Source: Hydractinia symbiolongicarpus (taxonomy: Eukaryota > Cnidaria > Hydrozoa > Anthoathecata > Hydractiniidae). From it: a DNA stretch of 60,000 bases. Below, one piece after another: positions 1-12,600 of this stretch. The position numbers and the translations under genes were made by a program. The stretch is taken from positions 12,863,501 through 12,923,500 of the forward strand of contig NC_079880.1 of the NCBI RefSeq assembly GCF_029227915.1, in the 5' to 3' direction. The notes beneath the pieces are model-generated. The model searched no databases. It was not told the DNA's origin and was given only the letters and a program-made list of their open reading frames with translations. Numbering within the stretch: the stretch's first letter is position 1; each line of letters begins with the position of its first letter.

Positions 1-643
1 CTTTTATCGAAATGTTCTGTTATTTTTTTTGTTATTTCTTCTTTATTCTCATCCTTCCCTTTCATATGTTGTAGCGTTGTCGCTTCGTCATCTGCTTTCC
101 ACTCCATAAGTAACGGGTGATTCGGGTTTCTAAATATACAGCCAATAAACAGTCATTCTTTATTTCAACCAATAATGACTGCAGCAAAACTTTTGACTTT
201 CAGCCAATGCTCCACAATCAAGTCGCTTATCAACTTGATTGTGGAGCATTTGGAGCAAAGAACACCGGTTTTTTTTCATTCTATACTAAATCATACCAAC
301 CACCCTAACCCTTAACCCCCACACCTGTTGCAAAATAAACAGATAAACATCTGCCTAGTTTTTTGTCACATAAAACGTAATAATAAAATTTAGATGCAAT
401 GATAAACAATTTTGGTGATTTAAGAAGGAATCAAATTTTGGATACAATTTTAGCTTTTAGGATGGTCTCAATTTTTAGTTTATTTAGTAGATTTAAGGAA
501 AAATAAATTGTGGAAATTGGTAATTAATGGTTTATTTTAATCGGGTTATTACTTATTTACTATTAAAAAACCCATAAAAATCAATAATTCGCTTATGAGC
601 GACCATGAACTTTAATGTGTCGTAATAGGCACAATGAAAGATT
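1..643. other. Left margin, beyond the PHF20-like stop codon
   Basis: Apart from the 206-250 palindrome this is AT-rich sequence with no recognisable coding exon. The region just below 644 should be the 3' UTR of the PHF20-like gene; TTTATT (AATAAA on the minus strand) occurs at 478-483 and 531-536. Confidence 0.5.
206..250. repeat. Perfect 18-bp inverted repeat with 9-nt loop
   Basis: AATGCTCCACAATCAAGT at 206-223 pairs exactly with 233-250. The loop is CGCTTATCA. It could be a MITE core, a cruciform or a hairpin RNA. Confidence 0.85.
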
Positions 644-3600
644 TCAAAACCATTGTTCCATCAACAAACGTTTGCACGAAGAAAATCTACCATACTTGCA
701 CATGATAAACTTCTGTCTGATGCCTTGTAACACATCACGAATATTAAATAACTCAGACACCATTCCGTGGGTCGTTAACATGATATTACTCAAAACTTCT
801 TCGTCTTCCGTATTAACATGGCTACTTTGTTTTGTGGCGCTATCCTCTCCTGTTTCCGTTTTGGAGGGCGTGGTGGGAGGTAAACGCCCATGGCGGTACC
901 ATGTGTAATCATTCTGAAATGGGAACATCAGGATTAGCATAAGCGAAAAATAGAAATATTTGCTTAAAAATAATTTTTTTTGTTTTTTTATTTTTATGTT
1001 TTTATAAGATGTTTTATATTTTCTTACAGCTTCATTGCGCATATACGGAACTGAAGAATAGCTGAATGCTAATTTAGAAAAATAATAACAACACACTTGT
1101 TAATAAGCTGAGGGAAAGGTGACTGGTTGACTTTCACAGTAAGTATTCCAATTTTCACGGTATATACTTCGATTTTCACAATAAATATTCCGATTTTTAC
1201 AGTAAATAATTTGATTTTCACAGTAAATATTTCGAATTTGACAGTGAATATTCCGATTTTTACAGTAAACATTCCCGTTTCTGAGATGTCCTAAATACAT
1301 AGAAAAATAGACTTTTTGACTTACATCATAAAACGAAGATTTTCGTAAACCTATGATATAAAATATAAAAGTTATAAGAACAATAGAGAGTAAATATTAA
1401 AAAGTTAACATAAAGAACCAGTCGTGGACAAATACTAAACACGCTCAAACGGAATCAAGATTAAGGTCGGTTTCCACTGGCAAAAACGTCTCTGTATCTT
1501 AGGGCTATGTATTTTTCAGAGGATTTCTTTGTTACCATTTAAAGTTAAAAAGTTACACTGAACTATACTAAGTGTAAACTGAGCTTTCGCCATATTTAAT
1601 TCAATTTACCTTTAGGGTTGGAACAGATGTGACATAAATAGAACAGTGGAACCGACTTCTGCTGTGAATAGCCAACACATTCACCATGCTGCCACGTAAA
1701 GCATTGTTCACACTAAGAGTAAAATTATTTTTACTGCATTAAGGCATAAACATGTGTAAGACAAGTTTGAAAGACATAAAGAGGTCAAATATGCTAAAAA
1801 ACAGGGGAGGTATTCGTAGCATTAGAGATGTTATTCATAAAAGCATTTGGAAAGAATTGAGGAGGATAATAGAGTAAGTATTGGTCGTTCCTGGGATCAA
1901 TCCCAGAGGCAGGCCGAAGACTTCGCTGGTAATAAGGACAAATTTAATGCAGAGAAATTTTAGATTAGAATTAACAGTCTAGAATCAGATGAAAAGAAGG
2001 TCATTAATATATCCTGTCTAATCCATGCTAGCATGGAAAACGGACGTTAAATTAAGAATGAAGTTAACGATGAACGTTCGAGAATGACGACGACGATGAC
2101 GAGGGTAAATGGAACACGCTGCACGTGTTATAATTGAGAACTGTGATAGTATGGGCGGTATGAGTAGGGTAAGGTTTAGTAAAATTGAATCAGCACAAAG
2201 AGACCAGAAGGCTCCCGCTTTTTTACAAGCAAGTAAAAATCCGACATCAGGCTAAAAAAATCCGACATCAGGCTGAAACATGTCCAAAAAAACGCAGTCA
2301 TGTTCAAAGTATGCATACGTAAATAAAAAACTTGGAGGTTGCTTTATAAGATTTTGGATAAGATGAAATGGTGGTATTTATAGCAAGAACAGCCATAAGA
2401 CAGGAAGACTTTCTATTCAAAATACCTATATGAAAACAGCACATGCCAGAAAGATTCACCAACGCTGAACAAGAAGCTTAGCATATGCTTAAAAAATTCT
2501 TCATATCTAAGCTTAAATATGGTTATAAGCGTTAGGGTGAAAAAAAACATGTAATTTCGTAAACCAAATAAATTTATTTTCCCAATCTAAAATAAGATTT
2601 TAATAAACATAAGATTAAATTAAACCAAATGTTTACTATAGATGAGGTAGCTCATGATTTTACACAAACCTTCAAATTCTCAAAAAAAATACTCCACCTT
2701 TCGGGCTTTCAGATTTTTTCTTACCCATCTTACCGATAACATAAATTCGTGTACCTGTATCATGAATCCAAGCTCACATTCATCTTCACAGACGCACTTG
2801 ACACAGTCATCAACAGAAGTGATTTCGTCACCACTATCTGAGTCAGTGTCAGAGCAATCAGTGACATCACTCGGCGGTAAGTCAATTTCGCTAGCAACAC
2901 TTGTCAATCTGCTTAAGTCCTAAACATAATATCGTGAGAAGGCTTACGAGGTTAATAACTTTTGTGTTTCTGTTTTTATATAAGTACAGTTTGTAACAAG
3001 AATAAAGAAGATGTGAATGAAGGTTTATTATGGCACGCCCATGTCTTTATTCTCTACTGGTATGTTTCGTTAGACCTCTCATCATGATGAGATGCGCGAG
3101 TATAATTCGTGTAATCAAATTGAAATGGAACTACTTTGTACATCGCTAACATACTGCCAGAACTGGGAGTTGCAGACAAGTCGGTTTTTATAAAAAATAT
3201 GTTAACAAGAGTCCCTTTTATTTGTAGAGAGTTATAACATACCAAGAATCAAGACATGAGCTGCTAACCCTTAAAGGTCGAAGTCAATGCTTCAGGAAAC
3301 TGATTATGTTGACTGAAGAAAGGGTATTTTTAAAAACGGGCTGGTTTTTGAGGGTTTCGATAAACCCTTTGACTCGCTTACCTCTGATTTAATGCTTTTT
3401 CCAGCATGCTCATTTGGAGATGGCAGAGCACTGGGAGGGTTAGATTCAGTTGATGATATGGAAACTAATATAAAAAAATATTACTTTAATAAATAAAAAC
3501 ATTCCATCTAAATTCTTATAAATACGTACATCTGAAAGTTTAGGATAGGGACTCTCAACATTATTAAAGGTTAAATCTATTCATTAAAGGCTCGTTTCCA

Positions 3601-6600
3601 CTTGTCTTCATTTTCTGTGGTCAGCGTGAACACATTCGACACCGAGTTTTTTTTTTAAGTACCCGGACTGACAAAAAAGCCCAATTTTTTTTGTGCTATA
3701 GCGGAAAATGCCGTCAAGTGGTGTCAGGGTGGGTGGTCTGGGTATGTGCACGTCTGAAATGTATCATACAGCATACAGGAAAGAAACTTTTCAATCTTAC
3801 TTGAGGAACGACTTCTTTTTGTAAATGGAGCAACAGTATGAAAATACTTGTGATGATATTCAAGCAAATGCGACTTCCTGAAGGTTTTGTTGCAGCCTGG
3901 GATTGAGCATTTGTACTCATCCAGTGGAGATTCCACACTGAATTCCTTCGGTGCCAACACTGAAAATGGAATAAAATGTCTACTAAGTGCATTTACAGAA
4001 GACACTGATATGCTTTAGTAACATAGCTATAAAACTTTCGAATTGAGGAAGCTAAAGAAAAAATTCAAGGAAGTAAATACAGAACTTATCAAAAAACTTA
4101 CTTTTAGCATCCTGCTCAACTTTCAGTTTCTAAACAGGTAATAAATTTGGATTATACACTAATCTTAAGTTTTTTTAATAAACTTACTTCAGCCTGTATG
4201 ATTAGTGGAGATGGTGAAGTTACTAAGTGGAATAGTTGGAGTTACTCAGGGGAATAGTTGGAGTTACTCAGGGGAAGAGTTGGAGTTACAGAGGGGAAGG
4301 GTTGGTGTTACAGAGGGGAAGCGTTGGTGTTACAGAGGGGAAGAGTTGGACTTACTAAGAGGAAGGGTTGGAGTTACTGTGGAGAAGGGGTGTAGGTAAT
4401 GTGAAGAAGGGTTGGATTTACTGAGGAGGAAAACAGCGCTATTGTGAAAAGGGTATAAATAAAGTGGGGATAAAAAAAAATTACTGTAGTAATGGCTGAA
4501 CTTAATATCGGAGAGGTACAGGTTTAATGGAAGAAGTTGCTGCGCACAGAGTTACGGTGGGCAGTGCAGGGTTACTGTGGGAAAGGGTGGGGTCACAGTG
4601 AAAAAGGATGGAATAACTGTGGGGAAGGGTGGATAAAAAATAATAATATTCAATATATCGTAAGATCTGAGTATTGAGAGTATACCTTGTCAGGAGAATT
4701 ATCTTTTGCAGGTTTCACTTTCTTTTTCTTTCGAAACTGATAACCTTCTTCCTTGTCTGATAGATCTCTTTTTCGTTTCTTTTTCTTTGTGAGTTGATTC
4801 TCGTCTGTCTTTTCGACAGTTCCCTCTTTTTTGACGTTTAATATTTGTTTTGGAGTCTCCTTCTTGTTTGTCTTGACATCTGTATCAAAAGAAGTAATGA
4901 CAACAGATGCTTACAAAATAATGATACTAAGTCATTTTTTTGTACTAGCAACTTTTTGACCAGTTAGTGAAATAATGTAGCTAAATGGGTTTTCTCTATT
5001 TATTAAGGGAAATTTTGATTTCTAAAAAATTCTTATAAAAAACTAATAAAATTGAAAGCTTTCATGACAACAAAATTAACCCACATACAATGCTGTTATG
5101 TTGTTGTATGTTAAAAATTAATATACAGTTATAACCATGTACCTGTATTGGTAGGTAGCAGGAACCAAGAAAAGATCAGGAAACAAGAACTACAACTTCT
5201 TCAATACAGTTTAACTTATTCATTACAGTTTAAGTACCAACACAACACAACAGGAACAGAGAAAGGGGATCGAGTCAAAGTTTGAGACCAACACATTACA
5301 GAAGGGACAGAGAAAGGGGCCTAAGTAAAGGGGCCTAAGTAAGTAAAATATCGAGAAAATAAGATTATTAAAAAAAATGAAAATTTCTACAAACAGCCCA
5401 TGAAGCAAGAATGGAATGTCTAATTTTTCTCCATTGCTAGACAACCTGCTTTGCACACAAATAAAAACTATAACTACCTTTTGCAGGTTGTATGACAGAA
5501 CTGATTTTGTTTTTTTTGATGTCTTTGCTTATCAACAAAGCAGTTAGAGCACCTTGAGACAAATAAAAATAATATAAAAGAAATAGTTAAAAATAAAAAA
5601 AGACACTTCGGGGGAGAGTAAATTCATGCTCCCCACCATAAAAAAGGGGAAAAGATGTGTTTTTATTCTTGGTTTAAGGAAAAAGTAATATTTCATAATA
5701 AGGATAAAAGTAAAAATGCAGTAAAGCAAGCCTGCATCAGATCAGGGATTGCCAAATAACACACAGTTTAATTTCAATAATGAAGTCAAATCTTGCACTT
5801 ACTTTTTACATCTGTTTTTATCGGGGCGGTTTGTGTCTTCGTTGGGACAGCTTGTTGTGAAAATATTTGTTGCATGGTATTGGTTGATTGCGGCTGCATC
5901 CCTCCGAGCTGGTTGATAACATACACTGGTGGTTCAGCTTTCATTGGCTGACATGATCCTTGAACATGTGGTGTAATCACATTAGAAAGAGACTGTTGTG
6001 TAAATGCGACCATGGAATGATTGGGGTTAACTGGAATATGGTTGATATTACTTTGATGTATGGCAAATTCACATTGACAATTGGGTTGAGAACAATGTGG
6101 CATTATCGATTGGACAGTTCCATGAGGGAAAAAATAGGAAGGATAGGAACTCTTGTTGGGAGAAATTTGCTGAATTCGTGGTACATTCTGCATAACATTC
6201 TGTGCGAAGTGTGGTATCGTAGGTCTGCTATTTTCATTTGGTCCATGTATCAGTGGAGGAGATATCATTCTTGCGTGAGCTTGTGATGAAACGTAAGCAT
6301 TAGGCAAGATATGACATGATGTGGCATTAATTTGCTGAAAGGTTGTTGATAAGTTGTGTGCTGGCATTCCTGGGGGTAATTGAATATTAACTGGTGGAGG
6401 TTGAACCACTGGTGATATCGGTGAAATAGATAACCTTGTGCTATTCGCAGGATGTGTAGCTTGGTATGGTGGAGAAACAACATGACGAGGTGCAGCATTA
6501 TGAATATGAACATCAAAAGGTGAGTTTTTTTGAAGTTGTTGGTTTATTTTCTTATATGTCTCCATTTTTTGTTTGTATTGAAGTCTACCAGTAATAAAAT

Positions 6601-9600
6601 CCAGACTTTTTCTTTTCTTTACAATTGGTTTTAGTTTAGACAAAGATGTTTTGTTGCCTTCTTTTAACTCAATACCTGTTAAATCCAATTCATTATTCTG
6701 TTTCTCTTTGGAATTTTTATTTTCTTCAGCATCTTCTGAAGGTTGTACTACAATGATAGCATCATCTGAATCATGCTCTATGGTCTGTGTCTCTTGTTTT
6801 GTTTCTTGTAAAGCATCGCTTGCTGTCTCTTCTTGAATTGACCCAGGCAAAGGATATGACGTGGGTGAAGCAGTAGACATGTAACTATCTGATACATATG
6901 ATGGATACAATAATTTTTGGTGGACTCGTTTTTGGATCTTAGCAGCAACTATTTGTGCAGCAGAAAGATTTTGCTGTGGCGGCTTTATGAAATTAAAATA
7001 GAGTTTATTAGGTCCAAGATAGCGTCCTGTTGATTTTGACAAACCTGGTTGATTTATTGTCTTGGGTTTGGAAACTTTGATCTGCTTTGCGTCGAAGTTA
7101 TATTTTACTGGTTCTGGTCGCAGGCGCTGTGATGGCCTTTCCTCAGAAACCATACTTGCGAATGACAATGTATCACTTACATTAGGTGTGCGACTAGTAT
7201 CTGGGATGAACCCTTCTGGTATAAATTCAGAGTCAATCTTTTTCTTTCTGGGTTTTCCCTTAGGCCAACCAACAGGTCGTCCTTTAGGTTTGATAGGTTT
7301 CACAGATAAGGGCACAGCAGGTAAAGGATCTTTTATGTCAACATTTTCTGAAGAAGGAACCTCATTTTTACTATGGTCAGTGCAATGTTCTGAAGATTTT
7401 GCAATATCAGAACAACTTTCTGAAGATTTGGTAACACTAGGGCAACTTTCTGAAGATGCTATAACAACAGGCAATTTTTTTTCAGATATTTTGTTCAGGG
7501 GATCTTTAACAACTGATTTAAATTGAGCATGGCCATTCTTCAGTGCTTGTTTTTCTCCTTTCTTAAAACTTACATTTAACTGACGTTGCTTGTGCTTTTG
7601 GACCCTCCCAAATCGTGAATGAGGGGTATGTTTAATTCGTGGATATTGTTTTCCAGTCACTTTACTTGAAACAGACATTGTTGAACTTGAAATAGATGGT
7701 GAAGTTGGTAGTACTGCTGTTGGCTTGACAGATATGTCTGTATCAGGTGTAGCTACAATTTCTTTTTTTGAAGAAACAACAGTGGCTTCAGTAGCGTCTC
7801 CGCATTCTTTATTTTTATTACCCTTGATTAACACACTTTCATTCGATGTAGCTGAGTCAACTTGGGGACTAACTGAATTATTTTTTTCAGGTAACGGTGT
7901 TGCTGAAGGCTTTTCTTTCTTTGAGGCTGCTTCATCTTGGAAAGAACTGTTTTGTTCTTGTAACATTTTCCTTCGTTTCTCTTTCTCCTCTTTCCATTTT
8001 AATTTAAACATTTCATACTTCTCTTCGAATTTTTTTCCATGATTTGCCTTTTTAGGTGCAACACTCTGTTTGCATCCTGTAGATTTGGTCACTTTGGCTT
8101 GTTTTTTTATCACCATTTCACCCGACACAGGTTTCTTTATGACCTTTTCATTTAACACAGGTTTCTTTGTGACAGTTTCACTCAATATAGGTTTCCTTGT
8201 GATATTTTCAATTGACTCAGGTTTCCCTGTTGCTTTTTTACTCAACACAGGTTTTATTGGAACTGCTTCACTCAATGCAGGTCTCTTTATAACTCCTTCA
8301 ATTGATTTCTTTTTGGCTGATATTCTCTTACTCACATAAGGCATTTCATTGACAAGGGAAGAACTCTCCTGTTTCTCCTTGGTGAAATTATCTTTATCCC
8401 CACTATGTTGTTCGGTTTCCACAGAAACGCTTTCAGACTTTAAATCTTTCTCTTTCTCGTCCTTATGGTTAGAAGAAGCAGATTCAGCAGTTGGCATAAC
8501 TTTAGCATCTTCCTTGACCTCTCTCACTTGTTTGTTTTTAGAACCAAACTGAAACTTTACTTTTAATGAGGGGTCAGATAACATTTTGGCCTTTGGTTTA
8601 TCTGGAGGTAATTCCAACTTGTTGAGTTCATTTGTAATGCTTTCCTTTTCAATAACAGCTTGATTCTCTGGTGCAAGTTCAACAGGAGCACCACGTTTGC
8701 TTTGACTTTCCTCTGGAGTCAATACTGGAAACATCATGTAACTTTTATTTTTCCTTTTTACAATTTCTACACCTGATGGTGTTATAGTTTTTGATATAAC
8801 AGACTCTTCTTTTATCTCAACCCTAGATGGTGTTACACCTTTATCTTCACTCTTGCATACACTCACAGAGTCGTTTTGGACTTTTAACTTCACTTTTGGA
8901 ATAGTTGGTTGGGGAGATTCTACCTTTGAATCAGTCAATGAATGTTTTGGTGAACGTAAAGATGATGTAGACAATTTTCGACCAGTTGCACTAAGACAAT
9001 AAAATCTATGTTAAAAAAACTTAATGACAAAGATTGTGAACAGGTTCTTGGTGTAATTGTTAACCGTGTTGTAAATTTTTTTGACTTCACAAAAACCAGG
9101 TTTGGCATTTATGCGACAAAAAATATAAGTTTGTAACAAACTAACTTAGATTTGTCATCTTCCGATGTCGATCTGTCAGACCCTCTTTTCATTCGTCTCT
9201 TCGAATGCAAATCTGTGACATAGTCTGCCATCGCTGCTGGTTCAGTAAGACGGCGTTTTGATCTACCTTGCTCAAGAGTTTCTGGGAAGGAAACATCAGT
9301 GGTTTCCTTAGGGGAACGTACTAAGGGTTGTGCAACAATAGTCTTTCGAGGAGAGCCTTCAAGATATTGACGGTAAAGTTTCTAAAAACAGGATCTAATG
9401 CGCGTTAAGGATGTTTACATTAATATGTAGTTGGCAATTGAAATTAAACATGTAGGAATTTAAACTTCCCATTACCATATTTGGTATGGTAATGGCCCAA
9501 TAAAAACCGAATTGTTTTAGCAAGAATTGTTTTAGTTGTGGCAACTTCAAACACAACAGCTTTCTTTTACATCAAAGTAAAATATTCTTGCATATCAAAA

Positions 9601-12600
9601 TAAACAAATATTTTGTTTACAAATAGGTGAAGTTGAAGTATATACACATCTCAAGGAAAGAAAAAACCCTAGCTAAGAACATCTGCTAGACATTTAAAAC
9701 CTCTATACACTCAAATAACCTACTACAGTGAAAAGTACTTCAAGAGAAATCCCATTGTTCTTTATTAAAACAGGCTATACATTAAGTAGTTGAAATAGAA
9801 TTCAGGTTTGCTTGTTAAAAAAATAGTGCTTTTTACTTGACAACATCAACACCACTGATGAGGTTATAATCTAAAATCTCTTTATTGTTGATATTTAGGT
9901 ACATAGGCGACTCCAACTTGATTAGTTGTTCTACAGGCCCGACCGACCTTAATTTTCACAAAAACAAAAAAATAATATCAAGCAAAAAATTTCTCATTCC
10001 ATCTCGTGAAAATATAATGAGCATAGAAGATAATCAATTTTATTTTTCGTTGATTGAACAGCAAGGTGAATCAATAGCGCTATTATAGGACCACCGTTGT
10101 AAAGGCCACTGAAAGGTGATTCTTTGTTCATGGAAATTTGTTGCGATAAAACTAAAATGCGTGATGTCCTAATTTTTAAATCACAAAAATAGTTACGTGG
10201 TTTAAATTTTTATGTGATTTATAACAATTAGCTACTTTTGCTAAAATAGTTATAATATAAGCGAAAAACAATACAAATTATTGTCGTAACACCCTCCTTC
10301 GTTGTGATTAATAAATATGTTTAAAATTGCGCTAGCTAAACTATAATACAGGCCATTTAGGAAAAATAATTAAAACAAGATAGAATTCGCTTGGTAATGA
10401 ATTTTAAAAAAAAGATTTTACTGCTGCGAAAGATTTTAAATATTCTTAACTGAACAACCATAGTCTGAAAAAGAATTTGCACTTAAATTTAGATTTTCCA
10501 ATAAAGCTGCGCAAAAAACATTAAAAGAACACTAAATTTGTTTTTTTATTATTATTTTAAGTAGGAGAAGAATAACTTGCTGTGTAAATTTCGAAACAGC
10601 GCAAGTATAACATGCTGTATAACTTTCAAAACAATAGAAGTATATTCTGTACAACTTTCAAAACTGCACAAGAATAATTCTTGCTGTATAACTTTCAAAA
10701 CAACACAAGAAAAATTCTTGCTGCATAACTTTTAATGCAAGCATTTTTACCTTTTCCCCTTGAGAACTAGTTACATATATTTTTTTAGTGAGACAAATTA
10801 TTATTATTATTTTTTTTCGCAATTAAAAAATATAAACTGCGTGCGTTATGCAAAAATACATAGAAAAAACGGTTGCCGTAACACCCTCCTCTGTCGTTAC
10901 ATACATGCTCGATAAAATTGTTTTTATTTCGCTGACTGACCGACCGTAAGCTACTATCGACTTCGTCAGTAGAACAAATAATTAAATTGGAGTCTCCGCA
11001 TTTGAAAATATAGAAATTGCCATTTGCATTTATCTTTTGAGAAATACTGCAACATTAAACAAATAAATTGATGCCAAACCTCTGTATCAGCCTTTAGTGA
11101 AGATTTGGTGATAACTTTTTTGAAGCCATCATAAAATGTTACTTCTACGTGACCTGAAAAAACGAAGTGTTGAACTGTAAAAAGTGTTCTACATTATTGT
11201 ACATATTTTGATTGCTTGATGAGAGAACAATTACCCTAAAATCACTGTCACGTCATATAAAGGCAAATTTGCACAAGAGAAATTTAGCAGCAAATTTTAT
11301 GGTTTTACTTAGTAACACTGTCATCACAGAAAGATAAAAACATTGCATACCTAGTGAAATAAATTTCTTACCAATAAAGTATGGCATATTTTACTTTACA
11401 CACAGACAGTCAGAAAGACATCAGTTAAACATTATCTTAAACATGTCTTACTTTCATTCGTTATTTTTGATATTGTAGCTGGGTACAACTTTCCAGCAGG
11501 CCCCCATTTGGCAATAACTCGATCTCCAATACGCCATTCCTAAGAAAAGCAAATTAAAGTATTTTCTATTTGGATTGATATTGTTTCTGTTTATGCTAAA
11601 GGAACAAACGTTTTACTAAAAACAGTTCCCAAGAGGGTTTACGAAATTATTAATCTATATTTATTTGTTCATTGCTTGTGATATCACTGTGTTTTTCTTG
11701 AATAAAAAATAGATTTTCCCTTTTCTTTTTGAAAGCTGACGTCAACAAGGGCAATCAAGTTAAAATGGCCAATACAAGAAACACTTTTTTTTGGAAACGT
11801 TTATGTATCCATCCTAGATTGCACTTCTGTCCAAAGCAATAAAATGGTGATACAGGCTTCGAAATGCAGAAGTTATTTGTCATGTAACCTCAGTTACTTT
11901 TAAATAGTATTAATATAATATATTTCTTGCATTTATTATACCAAGAAAAAATAAAAAAGTTGTTACCTGAGTTCACCTAAGGTGAAGGGTCTCTTTGAGA
12001 GACAAGGAAGGAGTTGAAGTCAGGTGGATGGGAGCTTCAGTGAGATTTGTCAAAGATAGGAGAGGGTCTCTTTTAGAGACAAAGAAGGAGTTGAAGTCAG
12101 GTGGATAGGAACTTCAGTAAGATTTGTCAAAGATAGGAGAGTAAGGTACAAGCTTTTTTGGATTTATAATAGTGATGGATATGAAGAAATTAGCATATTT
12201 ATCGCAGAAAAGTGGGTAGAAAAAGTAATAGATGTTATGCATGTTAGTAGTTATATTGTAGTGATAAAGTTGTCACTTTTATGCAAGTTTATGCTCCACA
12301 GTGCCGACTCAGTATGAAAGATAAGCTAAGTTTTATGATGAGTTAATAGCAGTCACATCAAGTATTGGAGACTGTGAACTTGTCATGGCGGGCGGGGACT
12401 TTATTGGTCATGTTGGGAATTCATCTGAAGGTTATGGAGGTGTCCATGGCGGCTACAGATTTATGAGCAGAAATAAGGAAGAGGAGAGATTGCTCGATTT
12501 AGGAATGGCAACGGACATGGTGGGTTGCAACACATCATGCAGTAGGAAACACGGTAAGCTGATAACGTATGAGTCAGGTGGTTGTCAGACACAAAAAGAT

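Noticed and set aside
298-325. Telomere-like CCCTAACCCTTAACCCCC
   Set aside because: Only two or three imperfect units; simple sequence.
1069-1300. Overlapping minus-strand reading frames with 7-residue repeats (IFTVKIG type)
   Set aside because: They are produced by the 21-bp minisatellite. They lack splice logic with the PHF20-like exons, and the 26-nt exon at 1350-1325 explains the gene better.
5960-8552. Several plus-strand frames of 60-150 residues
   Set aside because: Shadows of the large minus-strand PHF20-like exon.
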